From contig NC_079898.1 in assembly GCF_024868665.1 (NCBI RefSeq), forward strand, positions 12,555,279 through 12,619,278: a DNA stretch of 64,000 nucleotides. Reading direction: 5' to 3'. The position numbers and the translations under genes were made by a program. Below, piece after piece: positions 1 to 11,990 of this stretch (within the stretch, counting starts at the first letter, position 1; each line of letters begins with the position of its first letter). The stretch comes from Triplophysa rosa. Lineage: Eukaryota; Chordata; Actinopteri; Cypriniformes; Nemacheilidae. The notes under the pieces were generated by a model. It did not search any database. It saw nothing but the letters and a program-made list of their open reading frames with translations, and had not been told where the DNA came from.

Positions 1-703
1 ACAACCGTTTAAAACTCTGGAATCTGAGAGTGCAAAAAAATCAAAATATTGAGAAAATTGCCTTTGAAGTTGTTAATCGGGCACTGTGGCAGACCATCCA
101 CTCACAAAAATAAAGTTTTTATATATTTAAGGTAGGAAATTTACAAAATATCATCATGGAACATGATCTTTACTTAATATCCTAATGATTTTTGGCATAA
201 AAGAAAAATCGATAATTTTGACCCACACAATGTATTTTTGTCTTTTACTAAAAATGTTCCCGTGCTACTTAAGACTGATTTTGTGATCCAGGGTCACATT
301 TATCCTCAGCGTAATGTGAAATTGCTTACTGCTTGTTGTTTTCTGCGTTGTTCTCCTCCTGTTGGCCTTCTTCATTCCTTGCAGACGTGTGTGGCCGCGT
401 ATTGGTTCCGGACGGCATTTCGTGTGGAGTTGGGTGATTTGGAAGCTTCTGACTGACCTAACCCATTCTTTGCGGCCGTGCATAACTGTGTGCTGGGTTT
501 GGACGGCGTTTGTGTGGAGGTGGCTGATTTGGAAACTTCTGATTGTGGATCAGCGGGTGACTTTCTCATCGCGGCGTGGGACGCAAACGGGTGTTGTAGC
601 GGCTTCTTGCTCGTGTTGAGACGTCGGACGGCTTTTCTTCGGAGGGGTAGGACAATATAAAGCTTTGACTACTGATCAGTGAGCAGGCCAAAGGAAAAGA
701 AGA

Positions 704-2150
704 ATGGAACTTATTCTAGTTTTATTATTTTTAGTATTTAACTTGACTTCTCTTGATAGTCGTTGTAAAAGATTAGTCATAGAGTCATATCTGCACATTA
801 CTGTAGAACAAACTTTCCAGTGTGCTGGGAGTTCTTCATATGAATTTAATTTTGATTATGATTATGGCTGGAAGAATTGTGTATTGAATTTAGTTTCCTT
901 TCATTTACCAAATGGTTCCAATTATTACGAAATGTATGTATGTCTTAGAGCAAAAATACCTAGACCCAACTCTGTAAAACTAACTAAGCATCATGTTTTT
1001 GTTTATTTACTTCTACTGTTATCTGGAAATATCCATCCAAATCCTGGTCCTGGCTATTTGAGTACGCCGGACGATTTTAAATCTAGGTCTGGTATTGGTT
1101 TTATACATCTAAAAATTCGTAGCTTGTTACCAAAAATTGATTCTGTTAGAATTTGGGCCCATTCAACTGATGCTGATTTTATTATACTTTCTGAGACGTG
1201 GTTAAGTAAATCTGTCTCTGATGATGAAATAAATATAAGTGGGTTTTCTTTGTTTAGATGTGACCGAGTGAAAAAGGGAGGTAATAGGAATAAATTCCCG
1301 ACTAGAGTGATAGTTGCACTATCGATTATTAAATGTTTTGAATTTTTAGCCTTAAAGATAGACTTTTCCAAGGATGCTTCTTTGACCTTGGTTGGCTGTT
1401 ATAGACCCCCCTCAGCAAATTCAGATTCCCTTGCTTTATTGGAGCAGCAACTGTCCACTCTTAAATAAAATGAAATCTTATTAGTTGGTGATTTTAATAG
1501 GGACTGGTTATCTTCTGCTTCAAGTGATCTTAAATCTCTCTGTGACACTTTTCATTTAACACAATTGATTGATAGTCCTACGCGACCCAATTCTAAATGT
1601 TCTGAAAAATCGACCTTATTAGATCTTATCATGACTAATACACCTTGTAAATATACAGATATAGGCGTGTTTGCGAACGATGTTAGTGATCACTGTCATA
1701 GCAGCTGTGAGGAATAACAAACGTCCAAAAGTTAGATCTCAAATACTTAGTAGAAGAAACAGAAAACATTTTGTTGAACAAGCATTCCATCATGATCTGT
1801 ATCTTTTTGATTGGCATCGTATTAACCTAATAAATGGTCTAGAACTAGCATGGAGTTTCTTTTATAGTAGTTTTGTGTATCTGATAAATAAGCATGCCCC
1901 GATGAAAAAATATAAGAGTAAGGGTCCAAAATAATCCTTGGTTTACACCAGAGTTAGCAAAGATTCTGCAAGATAGAAATACAGCTTGGGCTAAAGCCAG
2001 AAATACAAAGGCTGAAGCAGACTCGCTCACTTTAGGAAACTGTGAAACCTTTGTGTTTCCCAGATAAAAAGGGCCAAATCTGATTTTTATCTAACAGAAA
2101 CCTCTAAAAACTTAAATAACCCGGCCAAATTTTGGAAAACGATTAAATCA
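704..2150 (+). pseudogene. L2 ORF, N-terminal region and APE endonuclease (broken)
   Basis: The frame from 704 starts with a hydrophobic leader (MELILVLLFLVF) and, at about residues 101-116, the string LLLLLSGNIHPNPGPG, which resembles 2A/2A-like ribosome-skipping motifs known from other non-LTR elements. The endonuclease follows: LKIRSLLPKID, then FIILSETWLSKS, VGCYRPPS, GDFN and SDHC, the conserved signature order of APE-type nucleases. An in-frame stop at 1466-1468 interrupts it just before GDFN, and frameshifts occur near 1690, 1930 and 2040. The linker NPWFTPEL...RN.AW.KARNTKA is recognisable at about 1932-2030. Not functional. Confidence 0.8.
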
Positions 2151-3429
2151 TTGTCTCGAGTTGAAAGTTCAGAGTTTACCAGTCTTATTACTAAAAATGG
2201 TAATTTGATCTCAGAGAAGTCTGCTATTTTGGACCATAGTATGGTTACTGCTGCTATGAAAGTGTTTGGTGATATCATAAATACCTTAGATTGTAAGAAA
2301 TTTTGCTCTGCCGGTTTTCTTGACCTTGCAAAAGCGTTTGACACAGTTGATCACAGCATTCTTTTAAAAAGACTTGCAAGTGTAGGTCTTTCAGATAATG
2401 CCATAAAATGGTTTGCTAATTATCTCTTAGGGAGAACACAGTGTGTACTTATGAAAGATGTTGCGTCATCATTTTTACCAGTCTCTAAAGGAGTCCCCCA
2501 AGGATCTATTCTGGGGCCCATTTTATTTTCTTTGTACATAAATAATTTTTGTGATAATGTCCCAAATGCTAAATACCGTCTTTATGTGGACGACACAATT
2601 ATATACTGTTGCGCAGCATCAGCCTTACAAGCTCTCCAAAATTTACAGTCAGCATTTGATATTGTAAAGCTGCGTCTGTGTGGACTAAAGCTGGGGTTAA
2701 ATATTGATTAAACTAAATTAATGATTTTTTCAAACTCTAAAGCCGTGCCAAGGAATCTCCCGGAAATTATGACGTTTCAAGGAACCAAAGTGGAATGTGT
2801 CGAGAGTTACAAATATTTGGGCATTTTATTTGACAATAAATTAAATTTTAAGTTACATATTGACAAATTACTTTCGAAGCTTAGGCTTAAACTTGATTTT
2901 TATTACAGAAATAGGTCTTTATTTTCTTTAAATGCAAGGAAATATTTGGTATCTGCTACGTTTTTATCAATGTTGGATTATGGAGATTTGATATATATGA
3001 ATGCTCCTGCTTAAAAAACTTGACACTGTATTTCATAGTGCTTTACGTTTTATTACTGGTTGTAGTACTAAAACACATCGCTGTTTGTTATATGATAAGG
3101 CAGGTTTAACATCTTTGTATATTCGTAGTTTTCATTGGTATTGTTTTATTTTTAAATCAATCTGCGGCTTAACACCATCTTACTTATTTCTTAGTCTTTC
3201 AGATAAAAATTCAAGCTACAGTTTACGTTCACACGATTTTTTACATCTCACTTTACCTCGGGTTCGAACTGAGTTAGGAAAGAAAGGATTTATTTATAGT
3301 GCCTCTTTTGCTTGGAATAATTTACAAAACATTTTAAAGCTGACTGTAATTCCGTCCTTAAATGAGTTCAAGACACTTTTAACAAATTATGTGTTTCGTT
3401 CTTTGAAAGCTTGTTGTTGTGAATTATGA
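2151..3429 (+). pseudogene. L2 reverse transcriptase and C-terminal region (broken)
   Basis: Reverse transcriptase palm motifs are clear: FLDLAKAFDTVDH (about 2320-2350), GVPQGSILGPILFSLYINN (about 2490-2545) and the catalytic YVDDT box (about 2583). The segment before FLDLAKAF jumps directly from the linker (NLISEKSAILD) to MVTAAMKVFG, so the fingers region with the RPISLLP-type motif is missing: an internal deletion near 2225-2240. An in-frame stop replaces a codon at 2709-2711 (NID-stop-TKLMIF) and another stop plus frameshift lies at 3013. The final part (3001-3429) is the usual L2/CR1 C-terminal region with LRFITGC, LTSLYIR, FAWNNLQ and FKTLL. Confidence 0.85.
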
Positions 3430-3545
3430 TTGTTGTTAAGTGCTTTGCTGTAAATTTCTATATTTATTAGAAGTAGCTGCTGTCTTGGCCCAGGTCCCTC
3501 TTGTAAAAGAGATTTTAATCTCAATGAGTTTTTACCTTTCTCTTT

Positions 3546-4531
3546 CTATAGTTAGTGTACAAGTCAATTGCAGTTTACACTACAATTGTTTTTCTTTGTC
3601 ACCATGACGAAAAGTCCCAATCTACTATTACTTCCATTGCGAGTATTAATAATAAGCGAAATCTGTGAATAGATTTTCTCTACAGCTGTTTGATGGGGAC
3701 TATTCCTGCTCTTCAGAAACACTTATAGCAAGCTTGCTGATTGTCCTCTTCAGGCCTCCGTACTGAGAGCTCATTCAGTGTAGTACGTAAACAAATCAAT
3801 CAGAAGATACTCTCTGTGTGTGTGCTGTGCCTAAATTATTTTGCATATGTTCACACAATTCAAAGCAACTTAATATACACATGCATTTAAAAAATGTATA
3901 CACTGCATGCATTTATTGCATGCGGTATGCACTGCACACTTTACTCCACACTAAATCCCCCAACAAATTTCACAATATATACATGTCTGCTATAAATATT
4001 AAGCATCCGTGAATTCCAAGACACAACAAGATATTGAACTTTGAAAACAAGCTAAGTTTTGACCTCTCCTGGAATGTGCGACAAACAGGATGGATTTAGG
4101 TTCTCATGAAAGGTTACGAATTGCATAAGAAATAGGGGTTACTGTGAGACTTTCTTCACAGATCGGCTCGCAGACCCAGTTCGACTCTTTGTTTTGCCGT
4201 TTATTTTGAAGTTTGACAGGATTTTGGTACTGTTGTGAAGCTAAGGTGGGTTTCCTGTGTGAGGACTGAGTTTAGACAAACAGCCTGTTTCCCATCCGGT
4301 TCAACACAAGCCTAACACAGTCAGAGACATCCCAATGCCTCTGTGACCTCTTTTTCTGCATAGCTGCATCTATACACCATGGGTGACTGGTCCTGCAGAC
4401 TTATATTACTTACTAATAGTGTTTAACAGTGTCTATACTTGCATTACAGAAGAATGATTACATTTCTTCTGAAACAAATGTCATTGCACCACATCTCAAA
4501 TGATAACATTTTATGAGTTGATAACTTTCTA
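3546..4531. other. intron sequence, no assignable feature
   Basis: AT-rich sequence following the LINE tail. It contains short GTGTG runs and imperfect ATGCATT repeats at about 3880-3925 but no open frame, splice-flanked exon or inverted-repeat element that I can support. Confidence 0.4.
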
Positions 4532-5527
4532 CACTCTAAAAAATTTTGTGTAGGCTCAACAAAAAATTTTTACGCAACAATTAATTAAGTTCATCCAACA
4601 AACTACATTGGGTCAGACAGATTACTTTTTTCTCTTAGATGAAATGTATTTTTAAGTAACACCAACTTAAGAATTGTTGCTCATTATTGAAATTATTAAG
4701 TTGTTCCAACTTTTTTTTAATACTGATTTAATCAAAGACACTGGTTGCAAATACACTTTTTTATTTTATATCTCAATTTACAAAATTCTCAATAACAATT
4801 AAAAGCAAGAGCTGATTGTGCCTATAGCATCTCCAATGAGATGCCTTTTGAGTAAAACAACATTTGTGGTAATTTTCTTCTGAGCCTAACCATATCCTAA
4901 GCAAATGCTCTATCCTTCAGGACAATGGTGACCTCTTAAAACATAACCAAAACCCTTTTAAATGCCAAGAGAACAAAATATTAAACATTATTAAGTCTCA
5001 TGCTGTTCTCATCTTGATAAAAATCCATAAAATAACTACATTTACTCTCATTGTCCAGTACCATGCAAAGCATGATGGGAAATGGAGATCCTCAGCAATG
5101 CTATACTTTGATACAACAAGCATCAGTCATGTACCCTCAACTGTAATAGATTGTTAAATGATTGAACATGAACAAATTTATTTTACGCTTTTCAAACACT
5201 TGACGCATAGAGTTTGAACTTGTTACATGGTTTGGGAGTAGTCTTGAAATCTGGAACTCAATTGGTGTTGAAAAATTAAGTTATCTAGCCAATTACAGTT
5301 ACTGCAACTTAAATATTGTCGTAAACACATAAACACAGATTTTTAGGTTAAAATTACACACAATATGAAGCTTAAGCAATTATCAACATTATTAAGTCAG
5401 CACAACTCATCAAAATAGAGTTTCACACTTAAAAGTTTTAATTATACCAAAAATTTCGATTTTTGACTTGCACCAATTCATTACATTAAGTTGTGCCAAC
5501 AGATGCCATGAATTATTTTTTAGAGTG
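4532..5527. mobile_element. TIR DNA element, about 1 kb, non-autonomous
   Basis: Bounded by inverted termini CACTCTAAAAAAT (4532 onward) and its reverse complement ending at 5527. The interior is AT-rich with repeated AAGTT.NNCCAAC words (near 4570, 4690 and 5490) and has no coding potential. Termini of the form ACACT.TAAAAAA are very common in cyprinid DNA elements. A target duplication is not clear, so the superfamily is left open. Confidence 0.6.
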
Positions 5528-6594
5528 ATAGTGAAAATGAAAAATTGTTGTTGTAAATAAGGCCACACCCGAGGGACAGCCGGATTTTGAGTAAATACTA
5601 AATAGTATTTTCACACAATGTTTTATGATTTATTTAATCTTTATTTAGATTGTCACAGTTTTAAGATTTTTATGTTAAAACTTTGGCCAGTTAAAAATTA
5701 TAAATTTAATTTAATAATTAAAAGTAAAAAATATTATAAATACATGATGTTTAAAAGTTTGATCGTCACCTTTACAAGGAAAAAAGCTGAATTTCGTCTG
5801 TGGTTAACCTAAGCCGTAGTTAAAGAAACATTTTTTACTAAAGAATTTCCATTCTATAAAGTTTCCCAGATTAAGGATGGTTTTTAATCATTTTTTCCCT
5901 CCTCAAATGTTTCTACTTCCATTATTCTAATACTGTCACAAATGCCATTAAGTTTTAAAAGTCTGTTGCTGATTCAAGTTCTCATTATACAGATATGTTA
6001 ATATATATCTTCCACAAAACTGACCAAGTGTCTGTTTCTTCATATAAAATTGTTCATGCAGTTCCTTTAGTTAACTGTAGGTGGCAGCAGCTGCAACATT
6101 TTAATCAAATGAAGAAAGGACCCCAAAATTCATCAGCCTGAGAAAACAGTGTGGGGCCCTTCTCTTGCTTCAGTTTGTCTTTCTTTTTGTGCATTTTTGA
6201 GAGACATGATGTCAGAACAGTTAATAGAACCTCTCAGACCAGGGTGAACTTATTTTTTGTATTCGGAGTGATGGTGTTCTTTATATGAATGAACATTTTT
6301 CCTGGAAACCTGCTTAATCGTGCTTTATTTTACAGTTGCCTAATTATTTAGCCAACCCTAAAATTGACTATTTTTGCTGTTCGTAGTCAGGCTGAGGATT
6401 GTTGGGTTTTTGAAGTGAAGCATTGAGATTTTTCATATCAAATGGAGGAGAAAAGAGGCAGAAATGGAGTGATTGAAGTGAATGGATTACATTAGTCCAT
6501 TCCAACTAGAATTAACTGGACCGAATGATACGCAAGTGGGCCTGTTAACATTACAATCATCAGCTGCCTTTCTGCATACGTGTTGAGTTTATTT
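5528..6594. other. intron sequence, no assignable feature
   Basis: AT-rich, non-coding. One 64-codon frame at 5618-5812 is rich in Lys, Phe and Leu and looks like a chance frame in AT-rich DNA. The part from about 6060 to 6590 is less biased in composition and may be unique sequence. Confidence 0.35.
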
Positions 6595-6674
6595 TGTGTG
6601 TGCGTGTGTGTGCGTGTGTGCGCGTGTGTGCGCGTGTGTGCGCGTGTGTGCGTGTGTGTGTGTGTGTGTGTGTG
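6595..6674. repeat. (TG)n microsatellite with TGCG interruptions
   Basis: Alternating purine-pyrimidine tract with regularly spaced GCGC interruptions, followed by a pure TG run. Such tracts can adopt left-handed DNA. Confidence 0.9.
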
Positions 6675-7201
6675 CTTGCTTATGTTTGTTTGTGTGTGTA
6701 TGTCCGTACAGCCTTAAATAGAGCACTTTGACTCATAACAGCCGTTAAGATTCCATTTAGGAATAAACCCTGTTGCCTCTTTCTCTTACACGCACATCAC
6801 CCTCCTGCTGCTATGTTGTTTTTTCTCCCCTTGTAAATTTCGTGGCAATGTGAGTAAATTATTTTAATTGGAAGTCTGAGTAAGTATTAATCTGGGTAAT
6901 GAATGGTGGTATTTATTTAGCCCAAACTACCCAGAGCTTTTCTGTCTTGTTGCTCTCTGTTCCTTTTATAATGCAAGTTTTTAATAGGAAATGTATTAAT
7001 AAGTGTGGGGACAATTTTAGTTAGGAGATTACATTTAGGTAATGTGAGGTGTTTATGTGGAGAGAGTGTTTTTGAATGCTCTTTGGAGAGTGTATAATTA
7101 GGTTTAATAATTGAAATGCCAATTTCATTTATCCATCAAATGAATTACTTTTTGGCGACCAATGACCAAATGAGGAGAATCAAAAGAAAGGGCAGAAAAT
7201 A

Positions 7202-7375
7202 TTAAAGGGACAGTTCACCCAAAAATGACCCCCTCAGATTGTTTCAACCATGTGTAAATTTCTTTGCTCTGTTGAACACAAAGGAAGATATTTGGAAGAA
7301 TGTCAGTAACCAAAAAGATCTCGTCCCCCATTTATTGCAATAGCAGGGAAAAGAAATACTATGGGAGTCAAAGCT
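7202..7375 (+). mobile_element. Angel-like element, 5' half
   Basis: Starts TTAAAGGGACAGTTCACCC and continues with the GAACACAAAGGAAGATATTTGG block and ACCAAA....CTC.CCCC typical of the left arm of palindromic cyprinid elements that I recognise as Angel-like. The right arm is missing or degenerate after about 7375. Confidence 0.65.
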
Positions 7376-8531
7376 TCCTGTCGAGCTTTAAATACCTCAG
7401 GCCAAACAAAAGCTTTTGCCAAATCCTATAAAGCGGGGGTGCTTTATATTATTTAAATTTATATAACATGTGTAATATTTACCACACATGCCGTTATCTG
7501 AAAATAGATTTTGTAAATTATATATTTTTTACATGTGTATATATAGATATTTATGTTTTTATTATTTTGTACACTGAAACAGGAATCGAACTGCACATAA
7601 TACCACACGTTTATGCAAATGCATTACGTCATCACTGTTGCGAATACGCACATGCACGTTTCTGGAGTTACCCTCGGGATAGATGGATAAAAGTAGTGTT
7701 ATTGTAATTCGATAGATGGCTTGAGCCAAGATAATCCCAAACAGATGATCATTTTGCTGGCAAATTTTATTGATAGAGGCAAAGAGGGAGAAAGGTGGCC
7801 TGGGATTTTCAGAAAGATTTAAAAGCCACATCTGTAGCCGGGAGACAACACACACATCCCCACATCATGTCATCTCTCCGTGGGTTCACTCTCATCATCT
7901 CCACACCTCTTTCTTCTTACCTTTGGTACCCCACTTCCTCTCTCTCCATCTCCCACTCGGCCCTGGTGCCCTTTTAGTTGTTTCATACTCTTGGGTTTTC
8001 TCTCTCTCTCTGTCTCTCTCAAGAGTGTTGGCAGTATAATCCTCGGCCTCAACCCGTGTTGCCACAGAAACATCAATAATATTCCTGCTCAACAACATCT
8101 TAGTGCATTAAAGTGGTCATATGGAGTACACTTCTTCCCTCTCCCTCTCTTGCCCACCGGCATTCTCGTTTTGGTCTCCCTGTAATGCATTTCCTGTCAT
8201 TTCTAGAGAACAAAATAGCATGGTGTACTTGGAAATGAAGGATTGTTTTATCGTTATGTGGAATATCCTCAGATCCACTGTCCTGTTCACACATGGCTCT
8301 GTCTCTGTGTGGGGTTAAGTGTGCGTGTTTTCACACACACCCAATTGCACTATTTGCACTCTGGAATATATTTGCGGGTCATGCACATTTGTTGCCCTCA
8401 ACTGCTCGGATGCCAAATCACCGTTCGCACAAACACACCCCCACCTCCTGATCATTCAGTGCTCAGAGAGTGAGTGTGTTTGCATACCACTTTTTCTGGA
8501 ATGCATTCTCACTGCTCCATTCACTGATGAT
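7376..8531. other. intron sequence with TC-rich tracts
   Basis: Unique-looking sequence. The 7860-8040 part is TC/CT-rich, including TCTCTCTCTCTGTCTCTCTC near 8000, which creates several spurious Ser/Leu/Pro-rich frames on both strands. No gene is supported. Confidence 0.4.
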
Positions 8532-8558
8532 CACACACACGCACACACACGCACAGCG

Positions 8559-8601
<43 letters not shown>
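8532..8601. repeat. (CA)n microsatellite
   Basis: ACAC/GCAC interrupted start followed by a pure CA run to 8601. It encodes spurious Thr-His repeats. Confidence 0.92.
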
Positions 8602-8603
<2 letters not shown>

Positions 8604-9394
8604 TTGGGGGTCTGTTCAGGCTGAGGATGTCATCATCACAGCAGACAAATTATTCTGATTGACCGTCTGATTTCCTGATAGAAGCGCTTCAGTCGTTAAC
8701 GGAGGCAGGGGTCCCGCACTCCTAGTTCAACTTTAATCAAATGATTTGATTTTGCCTTTTATTATCTCTACCGAGTGCAAAAATATCACCGGTGGTGGGC
8801 TTTTCAGCCGCTGATGAGACCAGACTCTGGGTTAGACAGAGGGAAGTACAGACGAGGGGATGAGAGCTCACTTCCTGTGGCTGCGGCAAGAACTGTACAG
8901 AGTCTGAGAACCGTCTTAACCAAGCATGACATCATATAGCAATGAACAACCTTTTTTCTGTGTTCATCTGAGTTTTTGTCTTAACCGGTGTGCGACTGCG
9001 ACAACACTTTTGTCACTTTCAATTTTTGTCACACTGCGCTGGCTGGCTTCGCCGATAGAGGACTTCAAATACCTGTATATGTTAAGCATGTAATATGTTT
9101 TGAATGGCTCTGATTTTGTCCCATTGCACATAACTTTCACTTACAGTGTGGACTGAAGAAAATACTTGTCTCTGGAAGCAATGTTGTCATAATTTACTTC
9201 TTATGTCATTTTAATATTGTATTGTGCACAAAAGAATAATAATTACAGTGAAACGCACACAAACAATTTATGTGAATATTTGATAAGAGGGAGGAAGAAA
9301 ATTGCTTTATTAGTGCCAGTTTCATTTGAGAGTTTTGTAATAATCAAAAATGAAGAGTCAAAAATTGAATATGTATGACTTTTCATTTAATATG

Positions 9395-9642
9395 TTGTGT
9401 TTGTATCTTAAAAATATTCGGAAGAATGCTTGTAACCAAACAGTTCTTGGACCCCATTGACTACCATAGTAGGTAAAATGACAATGGTAGTCAAAGTGCC
9501 CCAGAATTGTTTGCTTTCCTACATTCTTCAAAATAGATTCTTTTGTGTTCCTCAGAACAAAGTAATTTATACAGCTTTGGAACAACTTGAGGTTGAGTAA
9601 ATGAAGACACAATTTTCATTTTTGGGTGAACTGTTCCTGTAA
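9395..9642. mobile_element. Angel-like palindromic element, degraded left arm
   Basis: Contains AAAATATTCGGAAGAATG, a central ACTACCATAGTAGG / CAATGGTAGTC stem, and a good right arm ending TTTTTGGGTGAACTGTTCCTGTAA. The left outer end is eroded. Confidence 0.7.
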
Positions 9643-10336
9643 ATACATAACGTAACACACTCATCACATAAGACAGCTTTCATGTCTTGCTTGCCAAAAC
9701 TTGAATTGTTTCATTGGCCACATCACTGAGATTTGATTCACAAAATTCAATGATGATCTGAGATTCACAAGGTTATCCAGTGTCTCTCCTACTAGCCATT
9801 CCTCCTGACATTTCTTTGGTTAAGCACAGAACCAGCTCAGCTTGTAAGAGCTGCCTGCATAACGTAACAAAACATGCAGCAAGGAAAGGTTCAATGGACA
9901 CTCCCACGCTTGCAACAACACACTCGGTCATCATCTTGCTTTTGTTTTTTTTAGTGTTGCTGTGTAAAGCAGAGTTCTGCAGCGAGCGTCTTCAAATGCC
10001 AAATGCCTTTCCTGCATTCCAATCTTATCCAGTCCTCTCCAAGCAATTTTCAGTTATTTTCTTGTCTGAGTGCAGCTTTGCGTGAGGGTTGTGTTTGGGA
10101 CACACACACACAGATACACAAAAACCTTGCCTTGAAGCTCTACCGGCTGCCCCGTGTTTGACTGCCCGGATAGGAAGAACTGCAATGAACTAAACATGCT
10201 ATGGGTAGTGCAGATGTCACTTCCACAAGTTCAGATTGCTACCCGTGTCACGCTGGGCGTCCATGCTCTTGTGTCTGTGCACATGTGTGAAGCTTCTCTT
10301 GCTTCTTGTCTAAAGTAAAATTATGTTTATTGTGGG

Positions 10337-10597
10337 TTAAAGGGATACTTTACCCAAAAATAAAAATTCTGTCATCATTTATTCACCCTTGTGTCATCCA
10401 AAACATGTGTAACACAAAAGAAGATATTTTGAGAAATGTGTCTGTGGTTTTGTGTTTGTCAATGGGGACAATGTTGTTTGGTTACCAACATTCTTCAAAA
10501 TATCTTCTTATGTGTTCTGCAGAAGAAGGAAAGTCGTAAGGTTTGGAATTACATGAAGGTGAATCAATTTTCATTTTTGGGTGAACTGTCCCTTTAA
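10337..10597. mobile_element. Angel-like palindromic element, complete
   Basis: Both outer ends are present: TTAAAGGGATACTTTACCC at the left and GGGTGAACTGTCCCTTTAA at the right, so the whole 261 bp can fold into a long imperfect hairpin with paired AGAAGATATTTTGA and TCAAAATATCTTCT blocks. TTAA occurs at each outer end, matching the target preference described for this kind of element. The 77-codon frame inside is a chance frame. Confidence 0.8.
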
Positions 10598-11756
10598 TTG
10601 TCACACATGCGCCTCTGATGGGGTTTGGTCTACTGAATATGTGGTCATATTGTTGTGAAAGCGATTATGTGTGTAGAAACACTACAAAAACTTTGATTAG
10701 AGGCAACAAAGCTTGGCACCCACACCAGCACACCCACACACATTTAAATGTGGAAATACTTTTCTCTCTTTGTGGGCCCACTGTGGAATCGGCACCAATG
10801 TGGGCAAAGAGATTCATAGATGACCACGCAGGGTCTGAGCACTCTTCTGAATCATAGAAAGACAAATGAAATACGCTATGGTCTTGCACTATAGCCTAAA
10901 ACAAAGGTCCACAGGAAGTGCGTCATTTGAAGCATTTCAATTCAGTTGCTTCGAAGGTTCAATTTTTGGTTAGGAAGCTCCCTTAGGTCCCATCGACTGC
11001 TGTCTCTGTAGGCAATAGACAGCAGGGCAGCCCGCTAGGTTTCAGAACAGAGCTGTAGTGTGTGTGCCAGTCTGTTTCCCCCCTCACCAGCTCTGTGTTT
11101 AAAAAACAGATCTCGGATAGCAATAGCAGGGGAGAGCTTTGAATTAGTCATGACTGTGGACTTTTAGAGTGCTACCCATTTTGGTAATCTGTGTGTGTGG
11201 CCTTCACGATAATCCTTTCCTCTCTGCTCCCTCTCTCTTTCTCTCCTCCTTGTGTATCATTGTAGCTTGCTCGCTGAACAATTGCAGTGAGGGGACTTTT
11301 CAATGCATTCGTGATTGGCTCTCTGGGCGATGTGCGCTTGCACACAGTAGGTTGGTGTAAAAGCATGTTCTCAGCTCGCTGTCCCCAAAGCCAGACTCCT
11401 GCAGACATCAACACATGAATGTGGACAGAGCTGCTCGGCTACTCCATGAGCATCTTATACCAGACTGAAATTCATCTATTCTTGATATTTGATGTTCTTG
11501 CACCAATGTGAGAATGTAAAGAGAGCCATTAGATGATGTAGCTGGGGGGGTGGCTTAGGGGTGGAAGGTCTAGGATGGTGACCGAGAATTTGTAAGTCAG
11601 AACTGCAGAAGGGGTTGACTCTATTTTTTGTTTAGTAAAGGTTTTGTGACTGTTTTGTTGATGCTGTACCTTCTATACTGTACTTTTATGTAAACATCTT
11701 CTTCACGTGTTCATTGAGTAGCTTAATTTAAAGTGGCCTAATGTTATGATGTTTAC
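10598..11756. other. intron sequence, no assignable feature
   Basis: Unique-looking, mixed composition. Open frames of 60-80 codons on both strands overlap one another and show no family resemblance or splice context. Confidence 0.35.
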
Positions 11757-11990
11757 TTAATAGGATAGTTCACCAAAAAAATAAAAAATTCTTTCATCAT
11801 TTACTCACCCTCAGGTTATTCTAAACTTGTTTGACTTTCTATCTTCTTCAGAACACAAAAGAAGATATTTTGAAGAATGTTGGTAACCAAACAGTATTGG
11901 GCACCATTGACTTCCATTGTATGGACACAAAACCATTTCTCAAAATATCTTCTTTTGCGTTACATGAAAGAAAGAGTCATATACAGGTTT
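11757..11990. mobile_element. Angel-like palindromic element, 3' truncated
   Basis: Left end TTAATAGGATAGTTCACC, then CTGTC-like and ACACAAAAGAAGATATTTTG blocks, a central GACTTCCATTG segment, and the start of the right arm (CTCAAAATATCTTCTTTTG). It stops before the terminal GGGTGAACTGTCC block. Confidence 0.72.

Larger units (their letters stand above)
382..3545 (+). mobile_element. broken L2-clade LINE (non-LTR retrotransposon)
   Basis: A nearly end-to-end L2-like LINE in + orientation. The 5' leader carries about two and a half GC-richer tandem units (period about 91 bp, near 382-471, 472-562 and a partial near 613-648), then an AATATAAAGC box at about 653. The body encodes an APE-type endonuclease and a reverse transcriptase, both broken. 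The 3' tail at 3480-3535 has the small hairpins typical of L2 tails (CTCTTGTAAAAGAG at 3498-3511 and GAGATTTTAATCTC at 3509-3522) beside CTTGGCC.CAGGTC. The copy has several stops and frameshifts and an internal deletion near 2225-2240, so it cannot move by itself. Exact outer ends and any target duplication were not resolved. Confidence 0.85.

Noticed and set aside
7870..8185. Overlapping Ser/Leu/Pro-rich frames near 8 kb
   Set aside because: Caused by TC-rich low-complexity DNA on both strands.
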